NCBI GenBank assembly: GCA_016201695.1
Contig: JACQCK010000015.1
Coordinates: forward strand, 1 to 60,601
DNA: 60,601 nucleotides
Source: Candidatus Roizmanbacteria bacterium
GTDB lineage: Bacteria; Patescibacteriota; Microgenomatia; UBA1406; GWC2-37-13
Reading direction: 5' to 3'
Below the pieces are notes generated by a model. The model searched no databases. It had not been told where the DNA came from and was given only the letters and a program-made list of their open reading frames with translations. The translations under genes and the position numbers were made by a program. Below are positions 19,005 to 26,225 of the stretch, in pieces (position 1 is the first letter of the stretch; every line of letters starts with the position of its first letter).

Positions 19005-19721
19005 TTAAACCTCCGGATTTTTTAGTATTCCAGCTTGCTCTCTCTCTTCTTCAGTTAATCCCAGATAATGGCGCCAAACGCTGGGGGCATTTTTTTTAAG
19101 AGTAGCGATCACTTCTCTGTACATTGTTCGGTTGTTTTCTTCAACTAAAACTCCTGGCTCAAGAACATGGCTAAGAACTGCAGACGGGTTAGCATCGCCG
19201 CAAACAACCAATTCCGCTAGATTGGCAAGTAGTTCGATGGGAGTAGACGACATAGTAATTGCCTTACCTAAGAGATCAATCGCATGAAAATATCTTTCTG
19301 CAGTTCGCTCCTCATCCCTTCCAGCGTGTTCAATAAAAACGCGGGGCAGTGCGTATCCCCAAAGAGTAGACAGGGGCGACATCTCAATAATATGTGATTC
19401 GGGGACAGCTCCAGGTTCATATACTCCAACGGGCTCATCGGGTAGACGGGGGGTAGGAGAAGTGAGTAATTTATAGAGCTCTGGTTTTGCTTCAGCTTGT
19501 GCGCAGATCACTGATTTAAAGACAAAATTACAGTCATCATATCTTTGCCGTGTCCACTCCGATCCAAGTCCTTTTGACACCTCGTCCGGTCTTACGCAAG
19601 CATGTCTCCAGGCAGAAACGAGTAGCCTTTCCATCGGGGGCAAAAGATAAATTTCTGGGTTATTGCCGAGTAAAGTACCCGTACCAAATGAATCCGGAGT
19701 TCGAAAGATAGTAATTTCCAT
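19005..19721 (-). CDS. Hypothetical protein, 238 residues
   Basis: No family recognised. It is soluble and acidic, mostly helical in its second half (ERYFHAIDLLGKAITMS, IELLANLAELVV), and has no signal peptide. The start is set at the ATG at 19721, because the in-frame TTG nine bases upstream lies only three bases after a TATAAT (minus strand). The -10 box ends 12 bases before this ATG, giving a leader of about five bases. It is the last gene of a minus-strand series from 20845, but its own promoter suggests a separate unit. Confidence 0.6.
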   Translation of the reverse strand: MEITIFRTPDSFGTGTLLGNNPEIYLLPPMERLLVSAWRHACVRPDEVSKGLGSEWTRQRYDDCNFVFKSVICAQAEAKPELYKLLTSPTPRLPDEPVGVYEPGAVPESHIIEMSPLSTLWGYALPRVFIEHAGRDEERTAERYFHAIDLLGKAITMSSTPIELLANLAELVVCGDANPSAVLSHVLEPGVLVEENNRTMYREVIATLKKNAPSVWRHYLGLTEEEREQAGILKNPEV

Positions 19722-19891
19722 AAGACACAAGATATTATATCATTTTAGTTGATTTGAATGCCTAAACAGCGACTGACTGAACGAAGTTACGTTCTGCTGC
19801 AAAAGTGGAGGCCAGTCGTTTGCTTCAAAATTATGTCTATTTATTTGAATTCCGAAAGTCTGAAAAAAATTCCCTCGAAGTTTTGTTAGCA

Positions 19892-20176
19892 TTAGTTAAA
19901 TAGTTTTCTTTGACTGAGAGAAGGCAAGAGTGAAGGATGCTCGATGGCGATAAGCCGAAAAACATCTTCATATGAATGAGTACCATTTGGAAATAAATCA
20001 TCTAATAATGAAAGATAGGTAGTTACATGTAAACCACGTTTATAGAGACTGTTATAAACTCCAAACCTACCTTTTGGAACTAGTCGATCTCCAAATTCAT
20101 CAGGGCGACCACCCCAAAGTTCTTCAACTATACCGCAAGGAATAATTTTTAGTTTCCGACCAAATACATTTACCAT
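19892..20176 (-). CDS. Hypothetical protein, 94 residues
   Basis: No family recognised. It has a basic N-terminus (MVNVFGRKLKIIPCG) and a helical C-terminal half. The start codon overlaps the end of the preceding gene in the arrangement ATGGTAA, so translation of the two is coupled. The 170 bases after its stop hold no gene. Confidence 0.6.
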   Translation of the reverse strand: MVNVFGRKLKIIPCGIVEELWGGRPDEFGDRLVPKGRFGVYNSLYKRGLHVTTYLSLLDDLFPNGTHSYEDVFRLIAIEHPSLLPSLSQRKLFN

Positions 20177-20541
20177 CTTGATAAATGCTCAACTGTTGTT
20201 TCACGCGGAACGATAAAGCAGTTAGCAGGCGCGCTTACTTTATGTCTGCCATTAAAAACATAGTAATACGCTCGATAATATATTGAGGCATCGGCACGAA
20301 GAACATCAGGAACATTTGAAAAACCGTCATCACCATAAGGAGGCGGAATAAACATGGGATTACCCTTGTCTCTCCAAAGTTGAACGGTTTCTGAAAAGTT
20401 AAGGAAAGCAGATTCTTCCTCTTTCATGAACCGCACAGGAAGCGGGTTAATTTGTGGCTTTTCGGGCAACCAAGGTAGGATTATTTGAGCCGAAACTTTC
20501 CCCTCAAAATCGTTTTCGCCATATTTTATCTCTAAATTCAC
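20170..20541 (-). CDS. Hypothetical protein, about 123 residues
   Basis: No family recognised. A GTG at 20541 is preferred as start because it lies four bases after the stop of the preceding gene. A TTG start at 20589 would overlap that gene by 44 bases. The sequence is rich in prolines and aromatics (PWLPEKPQINPLPVRF, YYRAYYYVFNGRHK), suggesting a compact beta protein. Second gene of a three-gene unit (20845 to 19892). Confidence 0.55.
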   Translation of the reverse strand: MNLEIKYGENDFEGKVSAQIILPWLPEKPQINPLPVRFMKEEESAFLNFSETVQLWRDKGNPMFIPPPYGDDGFSNVPDVLRADASIYYRAYYYVFNGRHKVSAPANCFIVPRETTVEHLSRW

Positions 20542-20545
20542 GGTA

Positions 20546-20845
20546 TTAAACTCGGAATATTTTTGGAGTTTTTTTTGGCTTCGCCTCAAGAGACCTGAAC
20601 GTCACATTCTGTGACCCGCTGTGATTATATTCCCCTGGAATTGGTATGGCGCCGGTATTTTGAGTATGACCTATCAAACCAAGAAGACCTTGTACTGCGG
20701 CTAACAATGGATGTCTAGTTTTCAAAACAGTCTCTCCACGCGTTACGACCTGGAATGCCTCTATTCCTAGAGGGGTATTCTTATGCACATGAAGAATTTT
20801 TAAACCTTGAAATTGAACGGAAATTACTTTGCCGTTTTCTGGCAT
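20546..20845 (-). CDS. Hypothetical protein, 99 residues
   Basis: No family recognised. It reads as a beta-rich protein (GKVISVQFQGLKILHVHK, GIEAFQVVTRGETVLK) followed by a glycine-rich hydrophobic loop. First gene of a three-gene coupled unit with a strong leaderless promoter. Its stop lies four bases before the preferred GTG start of the next gene. Confidence 0.6.
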   Translation of the reverse strand: MPENGKVISVQFQGLKILHVHKNTPLGIEAFQVVTRGETVLKTRHPLLAAVQGLLGLIGHTQNTGAIPIPGEYNHSGSQNVTFRSLEAKPKKTPKIFRV

Positions 20846-20852
20846 TAATGAA

Positions 20853-20881
20853 ATTCTATTCCCAGTTTGCTAAAAAGTCAA
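20853..20881 (-). promoter_or_regulatory. Leaderless promoter (TTGACT-N17-TAGAAT)
   Basis: The -35 is at 20876-20881 and the -10 at 20853-20858 on the minus strand. The -10 ends seven bases before the ATG at 20845, so the mRNA should begin at the start codon. Confidence 0.7.
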
Positions 20882-20926
20882 GAGAAAAAACTTATATTAT
20901 TTCTTCCGGCAGTAATATAATTTAAA

Positions 20927-21040
20927 CTACTTTCTACGCGCGAAGTTGGCCTGTCCTAATTCTTCTTCGAAGCGTAATGCTTCGTTCTTAGCAATGTCTG
21001 CCGCCCTTTTCAGAGCCTCCCTCCTAGTCAAAAGTGTCGC
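20927..21040 (-). pseudogene. Frameshifted 3' part of the 21149 gene
   Basis: The frame downstream of the 21024 stop continues with coding-like helical sequence (LTRREALKRAADIAKNEALR) and ends ARRK-TAG. One base separates it from the frame of the gene above. Together they would give a protein of about 75 residues. AGGAGGGAGG lies at the junction and could instead act as a Shine-Dalgarno site, but no ordinary start codon follows at the right distance. Confidence 0.45.
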
Positions 21041-21149
21041 TGCCGAAAAACAAACTCGAAGATAAGTTGCCAACGGTGTAAAAGCCTTCAGCTGCATTTT
21101 CGGCTGCATCCCGATACCTTTCTTGGGCAGCAGAATTGTCATTTGGCAT
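21024..21149 (-). CDS. Hypothetical peptide, 41 residues, probably 5' part of a frameshifted gene
   Basis: It starts MPNDNSAAQERYRDAAEN at the ATG at 21149, six bases after a TACAAT. It stops with TAG at 21024-21026. The continuation in the neighbouring frame looks coding, so this is either a short peptide or a broken gene. The start is chosen on the promoter; the longer frame to 21227 would extend past the -35 box. Confidence 0.5.
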   Translation of the reverse strand: MPNDNSAAQERYRDAAENAAEGFYTVGNLSSSLFFGSDTFD

Positions 21150-21155
21150 TTTGGT

Positions 21156-21184
21156 ATTGTACAGTAATGATATATTTATCTCAA
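21156..21184 (-). promoter_or_regulatory. Leaderless promoter (TTGAGA-N17-TACAAT)
   Basis: The -35 is at 21179-21184 and the -10 at 21156-21161 on the minus strand; six bases separate the -10 from the ATG at 21149. It faces away from the plus-strand promoter at 21211-21239, with only 26 bases between the two -35 boxes. Confidence 0.7.
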
Positions 21185-21210
21185 TCAGTTTTAATGCACG
21201 CAGGTAACTG

Positions 21211-21239
21211 TTGCAATCGGCTATCATTCGTGATATACT
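21211..21239 (+). promoter_or_regulatory. Leaderless promoter (TTGCAA-N17-TATACT)
   Basis: The -35 is at 21211-21216 and the -10 at 21234-21239. Six bases follow to the ATG at 21246. The geometry is identical to the rplS promoter. Confidence 0.72.
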
Positions 21240-21245
21240 AGTATT

Positions 21246-21749
21246 ATGACTGTGTTACCTCCATTCGCGGAAAAAATGTCGTATGCCTTTACTCCTGGCG
21301 ATATCGCAAGAAGAGCGTATCCGCCTATGACCGTTTTTAGAAACGAAGTGGTAGGGGAAGATCCACTTTTTGAGGGAAGAATTACGACTCGGGCCGATCG
21401 AATTTTAGAAAAATTAAACGATCCGATTAAAATGTTTTTTCAGGCGGACTCCTCACAAGTTTTACAACGTATTATCGAATACTCTATGACTCCGTTGGAA
21501 GGGCTTTTTCTTCTTTCTTCAAATCATCCCTTAACTAAAAGATTATCCGATCAAGCCTTAAGGGAAATCCTGACTAAGCATTTAAGCACTTTTACAGGTA
21601 CACTAGCCGACGTTATCCAAAGAGCACCGACGTTTGATGTCGAGCAAGGGTTTACCGCTCGGCTAGAAGAAATCTTTACCCAAATCAGCGGTTGTTCCGC
21701 TGAAGTATATCAACGGGTTACCGTCCCTCAAGGTAATTCCGATAGATAA
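21246..21749 (+). CDS. Hypothetical protein, 167 residues
   Basis: No family recognised. It is predicted all-helical and soluble (RADRILEKLNDPIKMFFQ, LSDQALREILTKHLSTF, LEEIFTQIS). The start follows directly from the leaderless promoter. Convergent with the 22454 gene, with 15 bases between the stops. Single-gene unit. Confidence 0.62.
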   Translation: MTVLPPFAEKMSYAFTPGDIARRAYPPMTVFRNEVVGEDPLFEGRITTRADRILEKLNDPIKMFFQADSSQVLQRIIEYSMTPLEGLFLLSSNHPLTKRLSDQALREILTKHLSTFTGTLADVIQRAPTFDVEQGFTARLEEIFTQISGCSAEVYQRVTVPQGNSDR

Positions 21750-21764
21750 AGTTAAAGACGAGTC

Positions 21765-22454
21765 TTACCCTAGGCCCATTCTATGCTGATTGGATCCAAG
21801 CGGGGGCACTTCTGCGACACGAAAGAGCTGCTTTACAAGAATAAGATATGCTCGGTTAAGGTACTTATCGAGAATCTGTACTTCAGTCAATCGTTGCCCA
21901 TCAAAGATTTCTAAGCGATTGTGACCTGGATACGATGTTCTTTCTATAAATTTTCCGTTTACATCAATGGTATCTGTCCGTAACGGTATAATCGATTTGA
22001 ACGAACCATACTCAATTTCTTCAGCCATTGTCGAAGTTTGTCTCGCGATGCTTGTATAAATACTAATGCCTTTCTCCGGAGTTTCCACCGGCTGGTTTGT
22101 ATCGATATCAATCCCCGCTCTCTGCTTTTTGCTCATAATAATTGAAAGAAACTCTTCCTCTCCCTCGCGATTTTTTGTAGGCAGTTTCTGTCTTATCGCC
22201 AGACGTACTTCCCTCGTTCTGATCCATTGACCGGTTACAGCATCGCGTTTTTCAAAAAACTCTTGCGACACTTCGATCACATTTCCTTGGTTGTCTGAAA
22301 AGTATTCTGCGGCACCGATTATAAATAGAATATCAAAAACCTTAAATAAGTTTTTCATCGAGGGAGTGGAAAGGCGCCGATAAAGTTTTTGTTTAGTTTC
22401 GCTCTGTAGTCTTTGAAAAAAGTTAATTCGTGCTGCCTCGACGGTTTTCAACAT
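21765..22454 (-). CDS. Hypothetical protein, 229 residues
   Basis: No family recognised. An N-terminal helical part (VEAARINFFQRLQSETKQKLY) is followed by a short hydrophobic stretch (VFDILFIIGAAEYF, residues 39-52), a beta-rich middle and a helical C-terminus (LDKYLNRAYLILVKQLF). The transcript should have a leader of about six bases. The promoter is overlapped by a perfect inverted repeat, so this is one of the few genes here with visible repressor-type control. It could be its own regulator, but no helix-turn-helix is evident. Confidence 0.62.
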   Translation of the reverse strand: MLKTVEAARINFFQRLQSETKQKLYRRLSTPSMKNLFKVFDILFIIGAAEYFSDNQGNVIEVSQEFFEKRDAVTGQWIRTREVRLAIRQKLPTKNREGEEEFLSIIMSKKQRAGIDIDTNQPVETPEKGISIYTSIARQTSTMAEEIEYGSFKSIIPLRTDTIDVNGKFIERTSYPGHNRLEIFDGQRLTEVQILDKYLNRAYLILVKQLFRVAEVPPLGSNQHRMGLG

Positions 22455-22467
22455 GATAGGGAGTTAA

Positions 22468-22495
22468 ATTATAGCTAATCACTTATAGTTGTCAA
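22468..22495 (-). promoter_or_regulatory. Promoter of the 22454 gene (TTGACA-N16-TATAAT)
   Basis: The -35 consensus TTGACA is at 22490-22495 and TATAAT at 22468-22473 on the minus strand. Thirteen bases lie between the -10 and the ATG. Confidence 0.75.
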
Positions 22496-22503
22496 CTATA
22501 AGT
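22481..22503. promoter_or_regulatory. Perfect inverted repeat (operator candidate)
   Basis: ACTTATAGTT-GTC-AACTATAAGT has 10-base arms with no mismatch. The three-base centre is part of the TTGACA -35 hexamer of the minus-strand promoter, so a bound dimer would block RNA polymerase. No second copy was noticed in the window. Confidence 0.6.
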
Positions 22504-22612
22504 CAAACAGGTGACGGAGTTATTGCGACTAAGTTTCATTGACATTGTATCGCATTCGTTTTGGCGATAAACGCGCCAGTCAAAGGATTGCCCTTCATAA
22601 TACAGATACAAC

Positions 22613-22641
22613 TTACCAAACGACTATTTCTATGCTATAAT
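22613..22641 (+). promoter_or_regulatory. Promoter of the 22655 gene (TTACCA-N17-TATAAT)
   Basis: The -35 is at 22613-22618 and the -10 at 22636-22641. The -10 box contains the ATG of the longest frame (22640), so that ATG cannot be the start. The next in-frame ATG at 22655 leaves a leader of about six bases. Confidence 0.6.
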
Positions 22642-22654
22642 GCAACAAAATTAT

Positions 22655-22888
22655 ATGTCAAAATTGGAGAGACAAATTGAAGCCGCCGTAGACCGCCAGA
22701 TGGCAGATGTAACTTCGCTGGTAAATCATTGGATTCTTCAATTTGCGATAAACAAAGGAATAAGTGTCGCCGATTGGATGAGAATGAGATTAGAGGCACA
22801 GAGTAATGCACAGGGAAGCGGTAATCTGCCGGCTTCAAGAGAAATGGCAAGAGTGGCTAGTCAAAGGAGATTAAGTAAGACCGGTTGA
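22655..22888 (+). CDS. Hypothetical protein, 77 residues
   Basis: No family recognised. It begins MSKLERQIEAAVDRQMADV and is helical through most of its length, with a disordered polar tail (SNAQGSGNLPASRE). A longer frame begins at 22640 but its ATG lies in the -10 box. The size and amphipathic helices would suit a small regulator or coat-like protein, but this is a guess. Confidence 0.55.
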   Translation: MSKLERQIEAAVDRQMADVTSLVNHWILQFAINKGISVADWMRMRLEAQSNAQGSGNLPASREMARVASQRRLSKTG

Positions 22889-22931
22889 AAATTGTTGCCG
22901 TTGAGGACAGACTGTTTTCCTGGTTTTTCCT

Positions 22932-23303
22932 ATGAATCCTGAAATCATTGATTTTGTCCTGAAGGGAGTAGAAACTTCTCAAGCCGCGGCGCCGTTTGTT
23001 ATTCCGCTTGGCCTTGCTATTCTTGCGCTCACGCACTCGCGCGTAAATGAACCTATACCAAAGGGAAAAGATGAGTGGGGTGGAAGCGGGGCTTCAAAAA
23101 GGGAGCAGGTTCTCCATCAAGTCGCAGTATTAAAAGGCAGGATTGAAGGTGCTAAATTTGACCGGGCACACGGGCTATCTTCCGATAGGGCAATTTCCGC
23201 ATACTTAAAACTGGCGGTTTTAAATATTTTATATCACGGCTCTCTTATTCTCTCTCAACACAAGGCGATGATGAGACAGTATGAAATGGACAAAAAGCGC
23301 TAA
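22932..23303 (+). CDS. Hypothetical protein with one membrane segment, 123 residues
   Basis: No family recognised. One hydrophobic segment (AAPFVIPLGLAILALTH, residues 18-34) is followed by a basic helical domain (REQVLHQVAVLKGRIEGAKF, then YLKLAVLNILYHGSLIL). It lies 43 bases after the previous gene on the same strand, so co-transcription is possible. No clear promoter or Shine-Dalgarno sequence. Confidence 0.6.
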   Translation: MNPEIIDFVLKGVETSQAAAPFVIPLGLAILALTHSRVNEPIPKGKDEWGGSGASKREQVLHQVAVLKGRIEGAKFDRAHGLSSDRAISAYLKLAVLNILYHGSLILSQHKAMMRQYEMDKKR

Positions 23304-23382
23304 AGAATAGCGGTCAATAAATTTATTTGGTAGAACTTTATCCTGTCTTCAGCCTGTTCAAGCTTGGGAATCAGCAGGAATC

Positions 23383-23661
23383 GTGTATGGAGACTTTCAA
23401 ATTGGCGGTCAATTATTTGCCTTTGACCGGTCGGTAACTGACGCTTATCAGCAGCCTGAAAGAGGTCAATTAATGCTGCGGGCTACGCTTCCGGCTTCGG
23501 AAAATCTGCTGGTCGCTGATGTTGCCGGTTATTTATTTGGCTTCCCTTTTGAGGATATGTTAGTTGCGGCCGGCAGTTTAACGTTTGTGGAAGCACAGGT
23601 GTCAGCACATTACGCAACAAGATACCCGGGAATATTAGCAAAAGCATTAAAGCCGCGATAA
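23383..23661 (+). CDS. Hypothetical protein, 92 residues
   Basis: No family recognised. The proposed GTG start lacks a ribosome-binding site. The frame remains open back to a TAG at 23308, with no ATG, GTG or TTG in between, so the true start is uncertain. The content is alpha/beta with a hydrophobic centre (ENLLVADVAGYLFGFPF). Confidence 0.45.
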   Translation: MYGDFQIGGQLFAFDRSVTDAYQQPERGQLMLRATLPASENLLVADVAGYLFGFPFEDMLVAAGSLTFVEAQVSAHYATRYPGILAKALKPR

Positions 23662-23687
23662 GGATGGTAATTTACTATAGGGTCTAG

Positions 23688-23693
23688 TATAAT
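23688..23693 (+). promoter_or_regulatory. -10 box of the ATP-grasp gene
   Basis: TATAAT lies nine bases before the ATG at 23703. No -35 is convincing at 17 bases. The short distance would leave a leader of two or three bases at most. Confidence 0.5.
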
Positions 23694-23702
23694 ACTACTT
23701 TT

Positions 23703-24917
23703 ATGATTGACACTAGAAGTTACCCTCTACGAAGGCGCCCAGTTGGCGACCGTGTAATCCGCATACCGGCGAATGAGATCAGGGAAAGCGGTATAGATGT
23801 TATTGGCCCTGTAACTTGGCAAGTCTATACCCAATCACTCTCCGGGCTTGATCAAGTTTTCCATATGAATGGCTACGAAGTTGTCCGCGGAGATTTTGAC
23901 GAGAGAAATCCGCTGGAAATAGGTTTGGGCACCGACTTACCCAATATAGGAAGTGAGCGGGAACGGAATGAGAAAATAGCCGAGCGAGCTGGACTCCCGA
24001 TGCCAGAAAGGTACGCCCTTGAGAAAATAACCGGACTTGGAGGGCCGGTAATGGCTAAATTTGACCGCTCTCACGGCGGCGACCATAAATATCTTTTGGA
24101 AACGACCGAGCAAAAAATACGGTTCATCGCCGCTTTTGTACATTATCCTGCCATCCTGTCGCACATGACTCTGACGGAAAGAGGAGACTTGCTTGAAACG
24201 GGAAAGGCACTTACTTTCCTATTACAAACCGCTGGCATGCTGATTCAGGACGGCAGTATCTTTACCCGGCAAAGCGAAGGGCTCGATATTTTAAAAAACG
24301 AAGTAGTCTTTCAGGAATTTATAAGAACTCCCAGCCAACGCTACACCACTTATCGGGTGTTGGCTGATGCTTTCGGCAACGTGCATTACTCGGCGCTAGT
24401 TTGTTCGCAAGGCCGTAAAGCCGAAGCCCGCCTAGTGCAGCCGGTCAGAACCTCGCCGCTTAGTTTAGACGAACAGAGTGAGATTCTTAGGGACCAGGCG
24501 AGTCTACTGGACCATTTATTCACCCACCCGAAAAACCCATTCTTTCTCAACTCCAGATCGGCAAAAAGCTACAATGGCGACAGCGATGACATTATTCTTA
24601 GCGGCCAAAAAATTGAAAGCGAAGAGTATAGAGCCATACTTGAAGCTCATGGAATAAACCCCGATCAGGCCTTACCTTCCGCGGAGCTTCTTTCGGCCGG
24701 GAGCCGGCTCGGCCGGTCTTTCCGCTTCCGCCAGCCATACGGCGGATTTGATATTATACAAAGTGAGGACGGTAAACTATTCTTTTTGGAAGCCAATGAT
24801 GACCCGGCTCTTATCGCGGAAGGACTTGGCATGGCGGAAGATAGTACGAGAGATGAAATGCGGTACGCTATCGTTTCACGGATGCTTCAATCAGTCAAAA
24901 CAGAGCCGCAGAGTTAA
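23703..24917 (+). CDS. ATP-grasp family ligase-like protein
   Basis: 404 residues. ATP-grasp enzymes join a carboxylate, activated as an acyl phosphate, to an amine or thiol. The expected elements are in order: a preATP region (RERNEKIAERAGLPMP, about 86-101), the phosphate-binding Lys and glycine loop (MAKFDRSHGGDHKY, about 117-130), the adenine hinge (VVFQEFI, about 200), and the magnesium-binding pair (FFLEANDDPAL, Glu363 and Asn365). The glycine-rich RQPYGGFDIIQ precedes it. Substrate is unknown. It is not a member I can identify as PurK, CarB, RimK or D-Ala ligase. A small gene with an early stop codon follows 38 bases downstream. Confidence 0.75.
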   Translation: MIDTRSYPLRRRPVGDRVIRIPANEIRESGIDVIGPVTWQVYTQSLSGLDQVFHMNGYEVVRGDFDERNPLEIGLGTDLPNIGSERERNEKIAERAGLPMPERYALEKITGLGGPVMAKFDRSHGGDHKYLLETTEQKIRFIAAFVHYPAILSHMTLTERGDLLETGKALTFLLQTAGMLIQDGSIFTRQSEGLDILKNEVVFQEFIRTPSQRYTTYRVLADAFGNVHYSALVCSQGRKAEARLVQPVRTSPLSLDEQSEILRDQASLLDHLFTHPKNPFFLNSRSAKSYNGDSDDIILSGQKIESEEYRAILEAHGINPDQALPSAELLSAGSRLGRSFRFRQPYGGFDIIQSEDGKLFFLEANDDPALIAEGLGMAEDSTRDEMRYAIVSRMLQSVKTEPQS

Positions 24918-24920
24918 TTG

Positions 24921-24948
24921 TTGATTTTGGTAGATGACTGTGTATAAT
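24921..24948 (+). promoter_or_regulatory. Leaderless promoter (TTGATT-N16-TATAAT, extended -10)
   Basis: The -35 is at 24921-24926 and the -10 at 24943-24948, preceded by TGTG. Seven bases separate it from the ATG at 24956. The promoter is intact although the gene it serves is broken at codon four. Confidence 0.65.
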
Positions 24949-24955
24949 TGTCGCT

Positions 24956-25180
24956 ATGGTAGAGTAATGGTACGGTTTAGGTACTGGAGACGCAAATAAA
25001 AGGCATGCAGGTGTACAGAAATTTGAGAAAGACGCTGCTCGTTTTAGGAAAGCCCATCCGCACAAACCTACAAGTATGCCAATTTTCGCCGCCTTTCTTC
25101 TTGGCGGACAACCGATTTCACCTGACGAAATTGGCAATCTAGTAAGTACATCGACTAAAAATCATAAGACGAAGTCCTAA
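24956..25180 (+). pseudogene. Small gene with a stop at codon 4
   Basis: ATG-GTA-GAG is followed by TAA (24965-24967), then 70 sense codons (WYGLGTGDANKRHAG..., later MPIFAAFLLGG) to a TAA at 25178. The promoter and the long open frame show it was once a gene of about 74 residues. CAA to TAA is the simplest explanation. It is convergent with the Ldh2 gene, whose stop is seven bases away. No family recognised. Confidence 0.5.
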
Positions 25181-25186
25181 TCCCGG

Positions 25187-26179
25187 CTAGGCGGCCGCTT
25201 CACGAAGCTTAGCAAGTAATACTTCATGAATTTCGCTGCTGCCGTTTTTAAGAGCCGCCGCCCTCTTTTGCTGAGCCGCCTCCCCGACGATTCTTATTTT
25301 ATTGCCGTCTTTGGTTCTTGAGTTCCTGACTCTTTCAACTAGTTGGGTCACTTTGGCCTTAAATTCATTCACATCCGACAAAAGAGCGGGAGAAAAAACG
25401 ATGAGAGTATTCCCCCAACCGTCGCTTTTGTTAATACCGCCGAAGCCGGCGCCCGGCCAGATGCCGGCCAAGATTTCGACCATCATCGCCTGACCGGAAC
25501 TTTTATAGGAATTACCAAATGACAGCGTTGCCCCGTCGTAGGCCTTAACCGGATTCGTCGTCGGGTTGCCTTCCCGGTCGATGGCGCTGTTTTCGGGAAG
25601 CGGTTCGCCGAGTTCCTTAGCTCTGACTATGTCGCCTAAGGTTATCGCCGAAGTTGCCATGTCAAAAATCAAGGGCGGCCCGGCAGCCGGGATCCCAAAC
25701 GACAACGGATTGGTGCCGAAAATCGGCTCGATTCCGCCAAATGGTGCGACAAAAAGCGGCGACTCGGCCATAACGATGCCGATAAAATTACGAAGAGCAA
25801 TCTGCTCTAAATAATAAGCGAGGCAACCTGATGTTGAGAATGCTCCCTTTGTACCAACGACGCCGACGCCATGGGCGCCTGCCAACTGAAGGGCGATCTT
25901 TAAGGCCACTTGGGCGGCCAGTATCCCGGGATTGCCTCGGCTGTCGATCACTTTGGAGACGGTCGTCCGCTCAATCACCTGGGGTTTGGCTTTGGGTTGG
26001 TAGGAAAGAACGCCGGTATCGCCGGCAAAAAGCCTGACTACTCCGTGCGAAGTAATGCCAGAAAGTTCGGCAAAGATGAGGACTTCGGTTATCAGCTGCG
26101 AATCTTCCGCGTCGTATTTTTTCTGGAGCGCCTTGAAAATGAGATTTTGGAGTTCCTCAATTTTAATTTTAATAAGCAT
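25187..26179 (-). CDS. Ldh2-family malate/lactate-type dehydrogenase
   Basis: 330 residues, the normal size for this NAD(P)-dependent family, which is unrelated to classical lactate dehydrogenase and reduces 2-oxo acids. The typical blocks are visible: SGITSHGVVRL near residues 39-49, with the catalytic His, VVGTKGAFSTSGCLAYY, FGTNPLSFGIP and PLIFDMATSAITLGDI. The start is the ATG at 26179; the longer frame would run into obg on the other strand. TATAAT ends seven bases upstream. In CPR such a protein could regenerate NAD from pyruvate or oxaloacetate; substrate cannot be read from sequence. Confidence 0.9.
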   Translation of the reverse strand: MLIKIKIEELQNLIFKALQKKYDAEDSQLITEVLIFAELSGITSHGVVRLFAGDTGVLSYQPKAKPQVIERTTVSKVIDSRGNPGILAAQVALKIALQLAGAHGVGVVGTKGAFSTSGCLAYYLEQIALRNFIGIVMAESPLFVAPFGGIEPIFGTNPLSFGIPAAGPPLIFDMATSAITLGDIVRAKELGEPLPENSAIDREGNPTTNPVKAYDGATLSFGNSYKSSGQAMMVEILAGIWPGAGFGGINKSDGWGNTLIVFSPALLSDVNEFKAKVTQLVERVRNSRTKDGNKIRIVGEAAQQKRAAALKNGSSEIHEVLLAKLREAAA

Positions 26180-26186
26180 TAAAATT

Positions 26187-26192
26187 ATTATA
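26187..26192 (-). promoter_or_regulatory. -10 box of the Ldh2-type gene (leaderless type)
   Basis: TATAAT on the minus strand, seven bases before the ATG at 26179. The -35 is not recognisable. It lies in the 46-base gap shared with obg. Confidence 0.55.
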
Positions 26193-26225
26193 ACAGTTGT
26201 GATGCTGTATACTTTCAGTAAATTT

